Origin: Luteolibacter arcticus
Lineage (GTDB): Bacteria; Verrucomicrobiota; Verrucomicrobiia; Verrucomicrobiales; Akkermansiaceae
Length of the DNA: 64,000 bases
Reading direction: 5' to 3'
Assembly (NCBI RefSeq): GCF_025950235.1
Contig: NZ_JAPDDT010000005.1
Location: 1 to 64,000 of the forward strand
This document shows, piece after piece, positions 26,747-36,651 of this stretch. Every line of letters starts with the position of its first letter. Positions within the stretch are counted from its first letter, which is position 1. A program made the translations under genes and the position numbers. Under the pieces are notes generated by a model. That model worked only from the letters and a program-made list of their open reading frames with translations, was not told where the DNA came from and searched no databases.

Positions 26747-26803
26747 AAGCGCCGCTTTCGCAGTCATTCGTCCCGACCCGGCGTTCCCGCATCAAGCCAC
26801 GAC

Positions 26804-28369
26804 ATGAATCATAAAGGCCTGCTGGCTCGTGGCGTGTTGCTTGGATATGGTGCACTTGGAGCCCAAGTATTCTATTCGTTTGCGTCGATCCCGCTGGCCT
26901 TGGCCTACCTTGGGAAGGCCGAGTTCGCCCTGTGGAGCGTGATTTCGGCGCTCGTGGGATACCTTTCCCTCGCGGAGGCGGGGATGACCAATTCGTTCCT
27001 CCGCCACCTCTTCGAATGCAAGGGGGACCAGGAGTCGGGAAAGTATGGCCGCTACTTTGCCGCGGGACTCGGCGCGCTGGGTTTGGTCGCGTTGGTGATG
27101 CTTGCAGCCGGCTCGGCAGCGGCCTGGGTTTCCCCCCAGCTCATCGGCATTCCTTCCGACCTGCGTGGAATCTTCGTATGGGTGATGCTTGGCCAGGTGG
27201 CGGTCTCCGCCGTGACCATGGCGACCCGGATGCTGGGCGCGCCCCTGTACATCCACCACCGCCAGGATCTGCTCCAAGTCTGCCAGATCGGCTTGTTCGT
27301 GGTTTACTATACCGTCCTGCATCTGGGCTTCAAGGCCGGGTGGGGAATCTACGCCATGCTGGCCAATCAAGGTGCGGGACTGGTCTGGAGCATCTCCTTT
27401 AATGTCATCGCCTGCGTGAAGCTGCGCCTGTTTCCCGCCCGCGGCTCGCTGGGACTTCCAACGCGGGAGGAGTGGAACTCCGTCTGGGCCTATTCCCGCG
27501 ACCAGTTTGTCATCCAGGTCGGCGGGATTGTGGCCAATGGCCTTCCGGCACTTCTGCTCCCGCGGCTGCTCGGTCTGGAAGCGGTCGCCGTGTGGGCGGT
27601 ATGCACCCGCCCGTTTGGAATCGTGAGGCAGCTCGTGGTCAAGCCCTACGACGTCGCGTTGCCGATGTTTTGCGACATCTACGTCCGCGGGGAAAAGCAG
27701 CAGCTTACCAAGCGCTGGACGGACGTCACCCAACTGGTGCTTGCCATCGCCGGCTGCGCCTTCGTGGTCGCCGCCGCCAACAACGAGAGCTTCCTGGCTC
27801 TCTGGACCGGCGGGCGGATGACCTGGGGTGTGGTCAACGACTGGCTGTGGGCATTGAAGTCCTACGTGTCGGTGGCCGCAGTCGCAGCCTTCGGCATCGT
27901 CGGGATCGAAAAGGCGGTCGGGCGCACCAAGTACGTGCCCTTCGTGGAATCCGCCTTGATGATCGCCTTAGCGCTGGTGTTCGTGAAGTTCTGGGGCATG
28001 GGCGGACTGATCCTTGCCACCACCCTGCCCCAGATATTCGGAAGCCTCTGGTCTGGCGTGAGTTATCTGGGCCGGATCACCGGCCATTCCCGAAAGGCCC
28101 TGCTCTGGAATGCCATCCTCCGCCCCACCTTCGTGCTTCCGCTGGCCATCGCTGCGGCGTGCGGCGCCACCTTGCTGACGCGCACGCTGCCGGGCTACTA
28201 CGGCCTGATGGTCTCAGCGGCCGTCGGGTCCGCGATCGCGCTTTTGTGCGTGGCCTTTCTCGGGGTCTCTCCCGAAGTGCGGGATGAAATCCGGGGGCTT
28301 GTGGTCCGTTCCGTAAGACGCTTCCTCCCCTCGCGCCGGCCAGCCGCCGCGACGTCCGAGGCCGAATAG
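26804..28369 (+). CDS. Wzx-like polysaccharide flippase
   Basis: A 521-residue protein with about 12-14 hydrophobic segments, starting LGYGALGAQVFYSFASIPLALAYLG. It matches the MOP/polysaccharide transporter layout, including the early SVISALVGYLSLAEAGMTNSF segment and the second-half repeat after residue 250. It would flip lipid-linked repeat units to the periplasm, in keeping with the Wzy/WaaL-like protein at 24132. The C-terminal 25 residues are basic and cytoplasmic. Confidence 0.78.
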   Translation: MNHKGLLARGVLLGYGALGAQVFYSFASIPLALAYLGKAEFALWSVISALVGYLSLAEAGMTNSFLRHLFECKGDQESGKYGRYFAAGLGALGLVALVMLAAGSAAAWVSPQLIGIPSDLRGIFVWVMLGQVAVSAVTMATRMLGAPLYIHHRQDLLQVCQIGLFVVYYTVLHLGFKAGWGIYAMLANQGAGLVWSISFNVIACVKLRLFPARGSLGLPTREEWNSVWAYSRDQFVIQVGGIVANGLPALLLPRLLGLEAVAVWAVCTRPFGIVRQLVVKPYDVALPMFCDIYVRGEKQQLTKRWTDVTQLVLAIAGCAFVVAAANNESFLALWTGGRMTWGVVNDWLWALKSYVSVAAVAAFGIVGIEKAVGRTKYVPFVESALMIALALVFVKFWGMGGLILATTLPQIFGSLWSGVSYLGRITGHSRKALLWNAILRPTFVLPLAIAAACGATLLTRTLPGYYGLMVSAAVGSAIALLCVAFLGVSPEVRDEIRGLVVRSVRRFLPSRRPAAATSEAE

Positions 28370-28392
28370 CATCTCCTCCGTTCCTTGATCTG

Positions 28393-29574
28393 ATGGAGTC
28401 CGGTTCGCCAAAACGCATCGCCCTTTGCATCGAATGTCCCTTGGGCCAACATGGGGGCGTCGAGGTTCTGGTCAGGGCATTGATCGAAGGTCTGCACAGC
28501 CATTTCGAAGTTTGCCTGGTATCGCAGGATACCCCCGCAACCCTTCGCCCGGTCCCCTGCCATGAGGGCCTCTCAGGTCACTTCCAGTGGAACCCTGCCG
28601 ACCATTCCGGCGAGCAGATCGAGCGGCTGATTGCCTGGGCGAAAGCGGAGCGAATCGAGCTGCTCCACTTCCACCACGGCGGGACCTACGGCTGGAATTC
28701 ACGTTCGTGGAGCCACTGCGTCATTACCGCCGCCTCGCAAGCGGGCTTGCGTTGCGTCAGCACGAATCACGGTGCGTTTGGCTTCTGGCTTTTCGTCGGC
28801 GCGCAGCGGTCGCTTCCCTACCGCCTCGCGGCGATGTGCCTTTGCTTACCGGCCAAGCTCCGGCAGGTGGCGGCGGTCGAGTGGGAGGCCACGGTTTCCA
28901 AGCACGACTACCACGCGGTGCGCCGCTGGTTCTTTCCTGTCCGTTCACGGTTCCGCCAGATCTACCATTCCATTCTCGACGATTCGGTCCTGCCCGAACG
29001 TTCAAAACGGCCGATCATCCTGTGCCTCGGCACCGTCGGCAGCCGCAAGGGGCAGCCATTTCTCGCGGACGCTTTCGGCCGCATTGCCGACAAGCACCCC
29101 GAGTGGCGTCTGGTCATCGCCGGTCGCCATGCCTCGGACAGCACGCCGGCAGAACTCGCCGCAGCGGTCGCAAGGCACGGCATCGCCGACCGGGTGGATA
29201 TCCTGACCGATGTCTCCGACGACCTGGCGCGCCAGCTCATCGCCGAGGCGGCGGTCTTCGGCATGCCCTCCCTCGCGGAAGGGCTCGGGCTTTCCCTCCA
29301 GGAGGCGCTCTACGGGCGTGCCGCCTGCGTCGGCTCCCGGGTCGGCGGGATTCCCGATCTAATCATCGATGAGAAAACCGGCTTGCTCGTGCCGCCCGCG
29401 AATCCCGAGGCCCTCGCCGCGGCGCTTGATCGCGTGATGAGCGATCCGGCCCTGCGCCAACGGCTTGGCAATGCCGGGCGCCAACATGTGATCGACCATG
29501 AGATGACCCGCGTTGGCATGGTGCGGAAGCACCGTGAGCTCTACCTTCGATCCCCTATCCGCACCTCCGCGTGA
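28393..29574 (+). CDS. Family 4 glycosyltransferase
   Basis: A 393-residue GT-B enzyme. The N-terminal domain has IECPLGQHGGVEVLVRALIEGL; the C-terminal domain has IILCLGTVGSRKGQPFLADAF and the E-x7-E region MPSLAEGLGLSLQEALYGRAACVGSRVGGIPDLI. This pattern is typical of retaining GT4 transferases that use UDP- or GDP-sugars. The stop overlaps the acyltransferase start at 29571 (GTGA). Acceptor and donor are unknown. Confidence 0.82.
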   Translation: MESGSPKRIALCIECPLGQHGGVEVLVRALIEGLHSHFEVCLVSQDTPATLRPVPCHEGLSGHFQWNPADHSGEQIERLIAWAKAERIELLHFHHGGTYGWNSRSWSHCVITAASQAGLRCVSTNHGAFGFWLFVGAQRSLPYRLAAMCLCLPAKLRQVAAVEWEATVSKHDYHAVRRWFFPVRSRFRQIYHSILDDSVLPERSKRPIILCLGTVGSRKGQPFLADAFGRIADKHPEWRLVIAGRHASDSTPAELAAAVARHGIADRVDILTDVSDDLARQLIAEAAVFGMPSLAEGLGLSLQEALYGRAACVGSRVGGIPDLIIDEKTGLLVPPANPEALAAALDRVMSDPALRQRLGNAGRQHVIDHEMTRVGMVRKHRELYLRSPIRTSA

Positions 29575-30791
29575 GTTCGCCCCGCGGAAAAATCGTCGCC
29601 CTCGAGTCGCTGCGCGGATACCTCGCCATGTGGGTGGTCGCGCAGCACCTCATTGATTTCTGCGGCGGGCATCTGGCGGCGCATCCATGGGGTAGCGTCC
29701 TGGCCGAATCGAAATTCGCGGTCCAGGGCTTCATGATCCTGAGCGGCTTTGTGATCGCCCATCTGATCACCGCGCGCCGCGAATCCTATGGTGTCTACAT
29801 GGGTCGACGGCTATTCCGGATTTACCCGGTCCTGCTGCTTGCCGCGATCAGTGGAATCCTCCTTCACCAAGTGGTCGGTGTGCTTCTCCATCAATGGTGG
29901 CCTTCCTTCTTCACGACGCCGAAGCTCGCGCACTTCGCGGCGCAATGGGAGGCTACTGACGGCCAGTTTTCCGGGAACTGCCTGGCGGTCCTCACCATGA
30001 CGAACGGGCTGATCCCCCCTTCGCTCCTCCCTTACGCGCCCACGGCTTTCATCGGTGTCCTCTGGAGCCTTTCGCTGGAGTTCCAGTTCTACGTGGTCGC
30101 ACCCCTGCTGCACCGGCTGCTCAATCACAATGTGCTCTCCCGGGTCGGGCTCTTGGTCGGGCTCGCGATCTTCCTGGCGATCCGCCAGCCGCTGTTCGGC
30201 CAGATGAAGATGCTGACCTACCCGTCCTTCCTTCCATTCAGCATCGAGTTCTTCGTGATCGGGATGGTTTCGCACTCGGTCTATTTGTGGATCTGCCGCC
30301 ACACCGGTTCCTTGCGTGAAGTGTTCGCGGATTCTTCCTTCAGCTTGGTCGCACTGGTGATCGTCGCGATCCTTCTCGTGACTGGCGACGATCTGCGCTC
30401 CCTGGCGAAAGGGCATCTAACCGACTACACCGGCCGATGGACGGCCATCATCATCTGGATCCTGATGATGGCATGGCTGACGGACGGGCTTGCCGGCCGC
30501 ACCGGACTCGCCCAGCGGATCGGGAAATTCCTCTTCGAGTCGCGCTGGCCGTTGTATCTCGGGAAAATCTCCTACAGCGTTTACCTCTGGCACGTTCCCG
30601 TGATCCTCGCCGTCCAGTGGTTCCTCTACCAGAAGGGACTCGCTCACACCTGGCAAGACTGCCTGATCTGGACGACGGCAATTGCCCTCCCGCTGACCTT
30701 CGTTCTGTCCGTGGCCAGCTACCACCTCGTCGAGCTGCCATTCATCAGGCTCGGATCGAAATGGTTCCACTCCAAGCCGATTGCCCCCTGA
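29571..30791 (+). CDS. Acyltransferase family 3 (OafA-like) membrane protein
   Basis: A 406-residue polytopic membrane protein from GTG 29571. It starts with IVALESLRGYLAMWVVAQHLIDF, containing the family's R-G and active-site H, then SGFVIAHLITARR...YMGRRLFRIYPVLLL and GVLWSLSLEFQFYVVAP. About ten hydrophobic segments follow. These enzymes O-acylate sugars during export. It is the third kind of O-acylation gene in the locus, besides the MBOAT pairs and the LbH transferase at 33036. Confidence 0.85.
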   Translation: MSSPRGKIVALESLRGYLAMWVVAQHLIDFCGGHLAAHPWGSVLAESKFAVQGFMILSGFVIAHLITARRESYGVYMGRRLFRIYPVLLLAAISGILLHQVVGVLLHQWWPSFFTTPKLAHFAAQWEATDGQFSGNCLAVLTMTNGLIPPSLLPYAPTAFIGVLWSLSLEFQFYVVAPLLHRLLNHNVLSRVGLLVGLAIFLAIRQPLFGQMKMLTYPSFLPFSIEFFVIGMVSHSVYLWICRHTGSLREVFADSSFSLVALVIVAILLVTGDDLRSLAKGHLTDYTGRWTAIIIWILMMAWLTDGLAGRTGLAQRIGKFLFESRWPLYLGKISYSVYLWHVPVILAVQWFLYQKGLAHTWQDCLIWTTAIALPLTFVLSVASYHLVELPFIRLGSKWFHSKPIAP

Positions 30792-30849
30792 CAGCCGTTC
30801 TCCCGTCTAACACCATCCCTCCGCGGAACCTACCTTCTCATCAACGATC

Positions 30850-31773
30850 ATGACCCGCCTCGCCGAACTGATCAACAAGCTCATCTCCCCCCTCGGTGTC
30901 AAACTCTCCCGGGTCCGCCGTCGCGTCTTGCCCGTCTTGCGCCCCGGCATCGTGCAGGCCAAGGTAGGCAGCGCCACTCTGGCGATGCCGGCGGACAGCA
31001 CGATCCCCTTTGAGTATGCCGTCAATCCCGACTACGGCTCGCAGATCGGACGACTGGCCGGCTACCTCAAGGAAACCACCGGCGAGTATCTCGCCATCGA
31101 CGTGGGTGCCAACGTGGGCGATACGCTTGCCATCATCCGTCAGGCCGCCGACGTGCCGGTGATGTGTGTGGAAGGCGATCCGAAATGCGCCGCGCTATTC
31201 CGCGAGAACTCCCGCATCTATGACCGCGTCGAGCTTGTGGACACGTTCCTCTCCGAGTCGGAAGGCAATGAAAACGTGACCGTTCAAAAGGACGGCTGGA
31301 ACGCCACCCTGATCCCCGAGGCCGGGGGCGCGCCGATGTCCTTTCGCACACTCGACTCGGTGGCTTCCGGACGGTCCCTGCCGTGCGGGCTGCTCAAGCT
31401 GGATGTCGAAGGTTACGAATGGAAAATCCTGCGCGGTGCGCGCGAGCTGCTCACAAAGGATCAGCCGGTGATATGCATCGAGTACAACATCCGCCACTCG
31501 GGATTCCCGCCGGAGGAATTCGTGCGGGGCATGGAAGGCCTGCGCGATCTCGGCTACGATCAGGTGATCGTGTATGAGTCCCAAGGGGCTCTCCTCAGCA
31601 CCTTCTCACTGTCGGATGGATGGGAAGACTACCTGGACCTCCATCATTTCCTCCGACTCGGCCTGTCACCGGTGCTCTACGTGGATCTCACGATTTTCCC
31701 TTCTTCCAAGGGGAAGCTGGGCGGGGATTTTGCCGCCAAGGAACGGCTGCGCATTCGCAACGCAGCGAAGTGA
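30850..31773 (+). CDS. FkbM-family methyltransferase, copy 1
   Basis: A 307-residue protein with the FkbM pattern: YLAIDVGANVGDTLAIIR (motif I), VMCVEGDPKCAALFREN, FRTLDSVASGRSLPCGLLKLDVEGYEWKILRGARELL, and VICIEYNIRHSGFPPEEF. These are SAM-dependent O-methyltransferases, often for sugar hydroxyls. The N-terminal 45 residues are extra. Three related genes occur in the block (30850, 33688, 37620), which suggests several distinct methylation sites. Confidence 0.82.
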   Translation: MTRLAELINKLISPLGVKLSRVRRRVLPVLRPGIVQAKVGSATLAMPADSTIPFEYAVNPDYGSQIGRLAGYLKETTGEYLAIDVGANVGDTLAIIRQAADVPVMCVEGDPKCAALFRENSRIYDRVELVDTFLSESEGNENVTVQKDGWNATLIPEAGGAPMSFRTLDSVASGRSLPCGLLKLDVEGYEWKILRGARELLTKDQPVICIEYNIRHSGFPPEEFVRGMEGLRDLGYDQVIVYESQGALLSTFSLSDGWEDYLDLHHFLRLGLSPVLYVDLTIFPSSKGKLGGDFAAKERLRIRNAAK

Positions 31774-31834
31774 AGGATTCGCGGACGCGCAATCCCAGCA
31801 GCACGGCAGAGTGTCAGAACTGATCAACGCGACC

Positions 31835-32986
31835 ATGCCCGATCCTCGTTTCGTGATCACCGTTCCCTTCCGGACGGACTACTACAACAACTACGCCCGC
31901 GTCCTGGATGCTGGAGGACGCTTGCGGAAATGTCTCCTCTGGACGAGGAAAGGCATCCCGGGAATTGCCCCGGAGAAGCACAGCCTTTGTCCTCCTTTGG
32001 GCCTCTTGGCTTACGCCGGCGCGAAATGCCTGTCGCCCTTTGCCGCCGAGTCGTTCCGTTTCTCGTTGCACCCTGCGTTCGACCGTTGGTCCCGGACCAA
32101 GCTGGTGCCCGGCGATCACGTGCTATCGAGCTACGGTTATGCCAATTCCTGCTTCCGCCACGCCCGCCGTCATGGAGGCAAGACGTTCCTGGATGGCGGG
32201 AATTCCCATCCTGAGAACTTCTGGAATCTCCTGACCGAGGAACACCGCACCTGGGGCTGCAACTACCCGCCGATCTCGCGCCAGCACTACCGCCGGGCAC
32301 TGGCGATGATGGAGGACGTTGACTATGTCCTTTCACCCAGCGAGTTCGTCACGAAATCATTCCTGGAACGCGGATTTCGCGACGATCAGATTCTCCGGGT
32401 CTTTTTTCCTGTCGATCTTTCGGTATTCGGTTCGCTGCGAACTCCACGCCCCGCCGACCGGCCGTTCACCGTGATCAACACGGGCGGACTTTCGCTGCGC
32501 AAGGGAACGCCCTACCTGCTTGAATCGTTCCGGTTGATCCGTCAGGCGATTCCCAACGCGCGATTTCTCCTGACGGAATCGATCACGGATTCGATCAAGC
32601 CGATCCTGGCGCACTACAACGATCTGCCGATCGAATGGGCATCCTATCTGCCGGAATCCGAATTGGCGGAGCGACTCCGCTCCGCCGACCTGTTCATCCT
32701 GCCTTCGCTTGAAGAAGGTTTGGTACGCACCGCCTTGCAAGCCATGGCCTGCGGCCTTCCCGTCATTCTCACTCCCAATACCGGGGCCAACGACTACGTG
32801 GAAGAAGGCGTGAACGGCTCTGTGGTCCCACTGCGCGATCCCCAGGCAATTGCCCGGGCCGCCGAATGGTGGTGGGAAAAAATCCGGAATGGCTACCAGG
32901 TTCCGGATGACCGGATCGGCGAGCAGCTCTCGTTCGGAAGGCTGGAGCAAGTGCTCAACCAGCATCTGCAGCGGATCGGCGAATAG
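31835..32986 (+). CDS. Family 4 glycosyltransferase
   Basis: A 383-residue GT-B enzyme from ATG 31835; a GTG at 31811 would add 8 residues. The donor-binding domain has [25 protein letters not shown], then [40 protein letters not shown] with the E-x7-like catalytic region. The N-terminal half contains [16 protein letters not shown], a segment seen in bacterial GT4 proteins of surface polysaccharide loci. The donor is unknown. Confidence 0.82.
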   Translation: MPDPRFVITVPFRTDYYNNYARVLDAGGRLRKCLLWTRKGIPGIAPEKHSLCPPLGLLAYAGAKCLSPFAAESFRFSLHPAFDRWSRTKLVPGDHVLSSYGYANSCFRHARRHGGKTFLDGGNSHPENFWNLLTEEHRTWGCNYPPISRQHYRRALAMMEDVDYVLSPSEFVTKSFLERGFRDDQILRVFFPVDLSVFGSLRTPRPADRPFTVINTGGLSLRKGTPYLLESFRLIRQAIPNARFLLTESITDSIKPILAHYNDLPIEWASYLPESELAERLRSADLFILPSLEEGLVRTALQAMACGLPVILTPNTGANDYVEEGVNGSVVPLRDPQAIARAAEWWWEKIRNGYQVPDDRIGEQLSFGRLEQVLNQHLQRIGE

Positions 32987-33035
32987 CCTCCGCGCCGGTG
33001 CGAATCCTCGCACGGTACAGAAGCGGCTACCTGAC

Positions 33036-33611
33036 ATGCCAGTCAAACCCATCATCCTCCGGACCATCAGGACTCTCTCCGTCGCTTGGCTTCGGTGGAA
33101 GGGGTGCGAAACGGCCGGCTCCGCGATCGTCAATGGATTCCCGTACATCCGCAGGAAGGGCAGTGGCCGGATCGTGATCGGCGAAAACGTTACGATCAAT
33201 GCGGCCCGGTGGTCGAACTGGCTGGGAGTTTCCGGCTCGATGACACTCAGTGTCGAAGACGGCGCCGTTTTGGAACTCAAGCGCGGTGCCGGCGTCTCGT
33301 CCCTGCAGATCGTCGCCAATGTTGGCATCGAGATCGGCGAGGATTCGCTGATCGGCGCAGGCTGCCTGCTGTGCGACTCCGACATGCACGAGATCCCCTT
33401 GGGCTCCGCAAGGCCGGTGGCGATGGCACCCATCAAAATCGGGCGGCAGGTTTTCATCGGAGCACACTCCATCATCCTCAAAGGCGTGACCATCGGAGAT
33501 GGGGCCGTGGTGGGAGCTGGATCGGTAGTAACGTCGGATGTGCCGGCCGGGGCTCTGGTAGCAGGCAACCCGGCCAAGGTGATCCGATTGGTCTCAGCAC
33601 CGCCGATCTGA
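33036..33611 (+). CDS. Left-handed beta-helix acyltransferase (LbH type)
   Basis: A 191-residue protein from ATG 33036 whose body is built of hexapeptide repeats: VTINAA..., [25 protein letters not shown], then [48 protein letters not shown]. That ending is typical of the WbbJ/LacA group of cytoplasmic O- or N-acetyltransferases. It likely acetylates a sugar intermediate with acetyl-CoA. It lies between a GT4 gene and an FkbM gene. Confidence 0.85.
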   Translation: MPVKPIILRTIRTLSVAWLRWKGCETAGSAIVNGFPYIRRKGSGRIVIGENVTINAARWSNWLGVSGSMTLSVEDGAVLELKRGAGVSSLQIVANVGIEIGEDSLIGAGCLLCDSDMHEIPLGSARPVAMAPIKIGRQVFIGAHSIILKGVTIGDGAVVGAGSVVTSDVPAGALVAGNPAKVIRLVSAPPI

Positions 33612-33687
33612 TATCGTTTCACTCCTCTTTTATCCGGAGATAAGCCCAAGCCGCCATCACCCTGCTGGGGATGGCACACAAAATCCT

Positions 33688-34434
33688 ATGGCATTCGACA
33701 GAGCACTCACTGGGTCCTCCCGGCCCGCTTCGATCCGGGCACTGGTTGCCGGAATACGGCATGACCTCTTCTACTCCCTGCTTCACCGCCCTATTGACGG
33801 GCTCGAAGATCTTGGAGACCCGACCGATAGTTGCAACTGGACCGTCCTAACCCGGGGCCTCGGTCCCGACAGCGTGGTTTACAGCGCCGGAATCGGTCGT
33901 GACATCAGCTTCGAGCACGCGATCGCCGACCGCTTCGGGCCCAAGATCCATTTGCTTGATCCTTCGCCAACGGGAATGGAAACCATGGAGCTGCCGGAGC
34001 ATCAGCGGCCCGAATTCGAGTATCATCAGCTCGCGCTCGCGGGCTACGATGGTGAACTGGAACTCGCTCCGCCACCGAATCCCGCTGAAGGTTCATGGGT
34101 ATCCCGCGATCGCGACCCTTCGGAGCCGTCCGCGACGGGCACACCGATCCGCGTGCCCTGCGAAACGGTGGGAAGCCTGATGAAGCGCCTGGGGCACCAG
34201 CATATCGACCTTCTCAAAATTGATATCGAAGGAGCCGAGTACGGCGTGCTGGACTCGCTTCTGAAGGATGGAACGCCGGTGCGCCAAATCGCGGTGGAGT
34301 TTCACAATGGCGTACTTGCGGGCATCCCCAGAAGCCTGACCATCCGGATGCTGGGCAGGCTCTTCACGCGCGGTTACCGGATCATCCACAAGGGGGGCAG
34401 CAACCACACGTTGCTCCGGAAGGAGGACCTGTAG
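33688..34434 (+). CDS. FkbM-family methyltransferase, copy 2
   Basis: A 248-residue protein: SVVYSAGIGRDISFEHAIADRFG (motif I region), KIHLLDPSPTGMETM, VPCETVGSLMKRLGHQHIDLLKIDIEGAEYGVLDSLL and IAVEFHNGVLAGIPRS. The ID/DL-KID-EGAE pattern is diagnostic for FkbM-like methyltransferases. The N-terminus is longer than the core and of unknown function. It lies between the LbH acyltransferase and a GT4 gene, with gaps under 80 bp. Confidence 0.78.
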   Translation: MAFDRALTGSSRPASIRALVAGIRHDLFYSLLHRPIDGLEDLGDPTDSCNWTVLTRGLGPDSVVYSAGIGRDISFEHAIADRFGPKIHLLDPSPTGMETMELPEHQRPEFEYHQLALAGYDGELELAPPPNPAEGSWVSRDRDPSEPSATGTPIRVPCETVGSLMKRLGHQHIDLLKIDIEGAEYGVLDSLLKDGTPVRQIAVEFHNGVLAGIPRSLTIRMLGRLFTRGYRIIHKGGSNHTLLRKEDL

Positions 34435-34481
34435 CCGTTGGAAAGCAGCTCCCGAGCAATCCCTCTCATCATCCAACTGCC

Positions 34482-35636
34482 GTGACCGGTAAGAAACGCT
34501 GCCGAATCGCAATCCTTGCCGATTTCCCGTGGGGTGCCCTCGAAGGCAAAGCCACGGGGCGCGGCGGCGGACAAGGATGTACGTGGCTTCCGCAACTTGC
34601 GGAACGCTTCGCGGACTTCACGGAGTTTGAAATCCACTGGATCGTTCTGGATCGCCGCGGGGCCAGCGAGATCGTGTTGGAACAGTTTGGCCAACATTTC
34701 CACCGCCTGCGCGCATCGTCGATGAGTGTGGATCTCGCCTTGGGCAACTTGCCCGCGCGCCGGATTCTGAAAAAGTTCCTGCGGCGCTTGAAGCCCGACC
34801 TCGTCCACGCCTGGGGGACCGAGCTGATCTATCCGGCAGCCCTTCGCGATTTCGACGGGCCTACGATCCTTTCCATGCAGGGTGTGCTTACCGAGTATCA
34901 GAAGATCGGCGGCCTGCCGCAGGACTGGCGATGGCGACGCATGGTGGCCGGCGAACCCGCGATGATCCGGTCCGCCACGATCGTCACTTGCGAATCCGAG
35001 TGGGGAATCGCGCGGGTCAAGGAGATCGATCCCTCCGCGGAGTGCAGGTTGGTGGAGTATGGCGTGCATCCACGCTTCTACGAGGTCCCTTGGCAACCCA
35101 CTGCCAGCGAGCCCTACGTTCTCTACGTGGGCGGAGCGGGTAGCCGGAAGGGCTTCGACCTGCTTGTGGAGGCGATGAAGATCTTGCCCGGGCGTACCTG
35201 GGAGCTGCGGCTTGCCGGAGATGAAGAGATGAAGCACGCCGTGGATGCCGCCGGCTTGAAGAATGTCCGCTGCCTCGGACTCCTGCCATGGGATGTCATG
35301 CAGCGGGAACTGCAGGGCGCCTGGGCCTTCGTGCTGCCCACCCGCGGCGACACCAGCCCGAACTCGGTGAAAGAAGCGCGCGTGATCGGGCTACCGGTGA
35401 TTACCAGCCGCCACGGTGGCCAGGCCGGCTACATCGTGAATGGCATCAACGGCCGCATCGTCGATCCCCTGGACGCCGAGGGACTCGCGGCCGCCCTGTC
35501 CGATGTGATGCAAGACCTAGACCGCGCCCAAGCGCTGGGCCGCGGACACCATGAGGAAGATCGCGCCTATCTCCGCCCCGACCGGACCGCCCAAGGCTTT
35601 GCCGCGATCTACCGCGAGCTGGCAAATCTACCATGA
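34482..35636 (+). CDS. Family 4 glycosyltransferase
   Basis: A 384-residue GT-B enzyme from GTG 34482. It contains DLVHAWGTELIYPAAL in the N-terminal domain and YVLYVGGAGSRKGFDLLVEAM, then AWAFVLPTRGDTSPNSVKEARVIGLPVITSRHGGQAGYI in the donor domain, where the usual E-x7-E region reads D-T-S-P-N-S-V-K-E. The stop overlaps the next gene by four bases (ATGA). The donor is unknown. Confidence 0.82.
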   Translation: MTGKKRCRIAILADFPWGALEGKATGRGGGQGCTWLPQLAERFADFTEFEIHWIVLDRRGASEIVLEQFGQHFHRLRASSMSVDLALGNLPARRILKKFLRRLKPDLVHAWGTELIYPAALRDFDGPTILSMQGVLTEYQKIGGLPQDWRWRRMVAGEPAMIRSATIVTCESEWGIARVKEIDPSAECRLVEYGVHPRFYEVPWQPTASEPYVLYVGGAGSRKGFDLLVEAMKILPGRTWELRLAGDEEMKHAVDAAGLKNVRCLGLLPWDVMQRELQGAWAFVLPTRGDTSPNSVKEARVIGLPVITSRHGGQAGYIVNGINGRIVDPLDAEGLAAALSDVMQDLDRAQALGRGHHEEDRAYLRPDRTAQGFAAIYRELANLP

Positions 35637-36532
35637 TGAAGAGTTCAGCCGTAACCTTGATCCACAAGGGTGCCATGGACATCGGGGTCCATGCCGTGGC
35701 CACGTTCCGGCGGCATTTCGCGGAGAGCCACCGGCTGGACATTCACAACGATGGCTCGCTGGACGAGGGCGACCTGGCAATCCTGCGCGAGGCCGCGGAA
35801 GGGATGGAGGTCCGGATGGTCGGACCGGCAGACCGGCAGCCAATCCTGCGGGAGAGACTGGCGGAATTTCCCAAGATCCGGGCCATGCTCGATGGGTGCG
35901 GCTACTTCGCCAAGCTGGAGCTGCCGATGTGCATCCCACGGCCGTACTTTTACTTCGACTCCGACATTGTCTGGCTGCGCGGCGCGGACAGCTTCGCCGC
36001 ACCCGACCGCCCGAACGCCTTTTCCACGGAATCCTGGTCTTGGTACAATGGTGTGGCCAACGACCGCGAGTGGATCCGCGAGCAGATTCCCCGGCGGGTG
36101 AACTCCGGCTTCTACTACCTGTCCGAGGAGTTCCCATTCGCCCGCATGGAGTCGATGCTCGAGCGCGGCTTGTTCGACCCCACACTGCCGTACAACACTG
36201 ACCAGGAGATCATGGCCTACCTGTTTCCTGACATGGAGCTGTATGATCCGGAGGACCTGAAGCGGAGCCGGCGGAACGTCCAATACGACTTCGCGATGGA
36301 GTCCTGTGCCGCCCTCCACTTTCCCGGCCAGATGTGGCGGGCTCATCTCGATGACATTGCCACCATCTACGGCCTGCCTGAAAAGCCGCCGCTAAAAATC
36401 CGCCACCAGCCGGCCGTGCCACTATCCCGGGGCGAGCTGCTCCGCATGCGGATGGCCGTGAAGATCTCCGACTCGCCCGTATTCGGAGGAATGGTAAATC
36501 GGCTGAGAGCGATCCGAGCAAGGTTTGCCTAG
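35633..36532 (+). CDS. Putative GT-A-type glycosyltransferase
   Basis: A 299-residue protein that I recognise only by fold signs. PRPYFYFDSDIVWLRG holds a D-x-D-type metal site after a run of aromatic residues, and VNSGFYYLSEEFPFARM plus LPYNTDQEIMAYLF recall GT8/GT77-like enzymes (N-S-G-F and D-Q-E motifs). ATG 35633 overlaps the previous stop; a second ATG at 35636 is possible. It appears specific to polysaccharide loci of this kind. Confidence 0.62.
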   Translation: MMKSSAVTLIHKGAMDIGVHAVATFRRHFAESHRLDIHNDGSLDEGDLAILREAAEGMEVRMVGPADRQPILRERLAEFPKIRAMLDGCGYFAKLELPMCIPRPYFYFDSDIVWLRGADSFAAPDRPNAFSTESWSWYNGVANDREWIREQIPRRVNSGFYYLSEEFPFARMESMLERGLFDPTLPYNTDQEIMAYLFPDMELYDPEDLKRSRRNVQYDFAMESCAALHFPGQMWRAHLDDIATIYGLPEKPPLKIRHQPAVPLSRGELLRMRMAVKISDSPVFGGMVNRLRAIRARFA

Positions 36533-36603
36533 TCAGGCTTCAGTTTCCTACTTCCAACTTCCTACGAACACGCCGTCAAAGAAATCGCCCGCCCTCGGTC
36601 CGC

Positions 36604-36609
36604 TATAAT
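36604..36609 (+). promoter_or_regulatory. Possible -10 box of an internal promoter
   Basis: An exact TATAAT lies in the 119-bp gap before the GT8 gene, 42 nt upstream of its ATG. The gap is AT-richer than its surroundings and begins with an irregular TTCCTACTTCCAACTTCCTA run. No good -35 box is present at the usual 16-18 nt spacing (GTCAAA is 23 nt away), so the promoter call is weak. Confidence 0.3.
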
Positions 36610-36651
36610 TATTCCTCCGCCGCCTGGCAGGGCAGCTGTCCGTCAAATGAA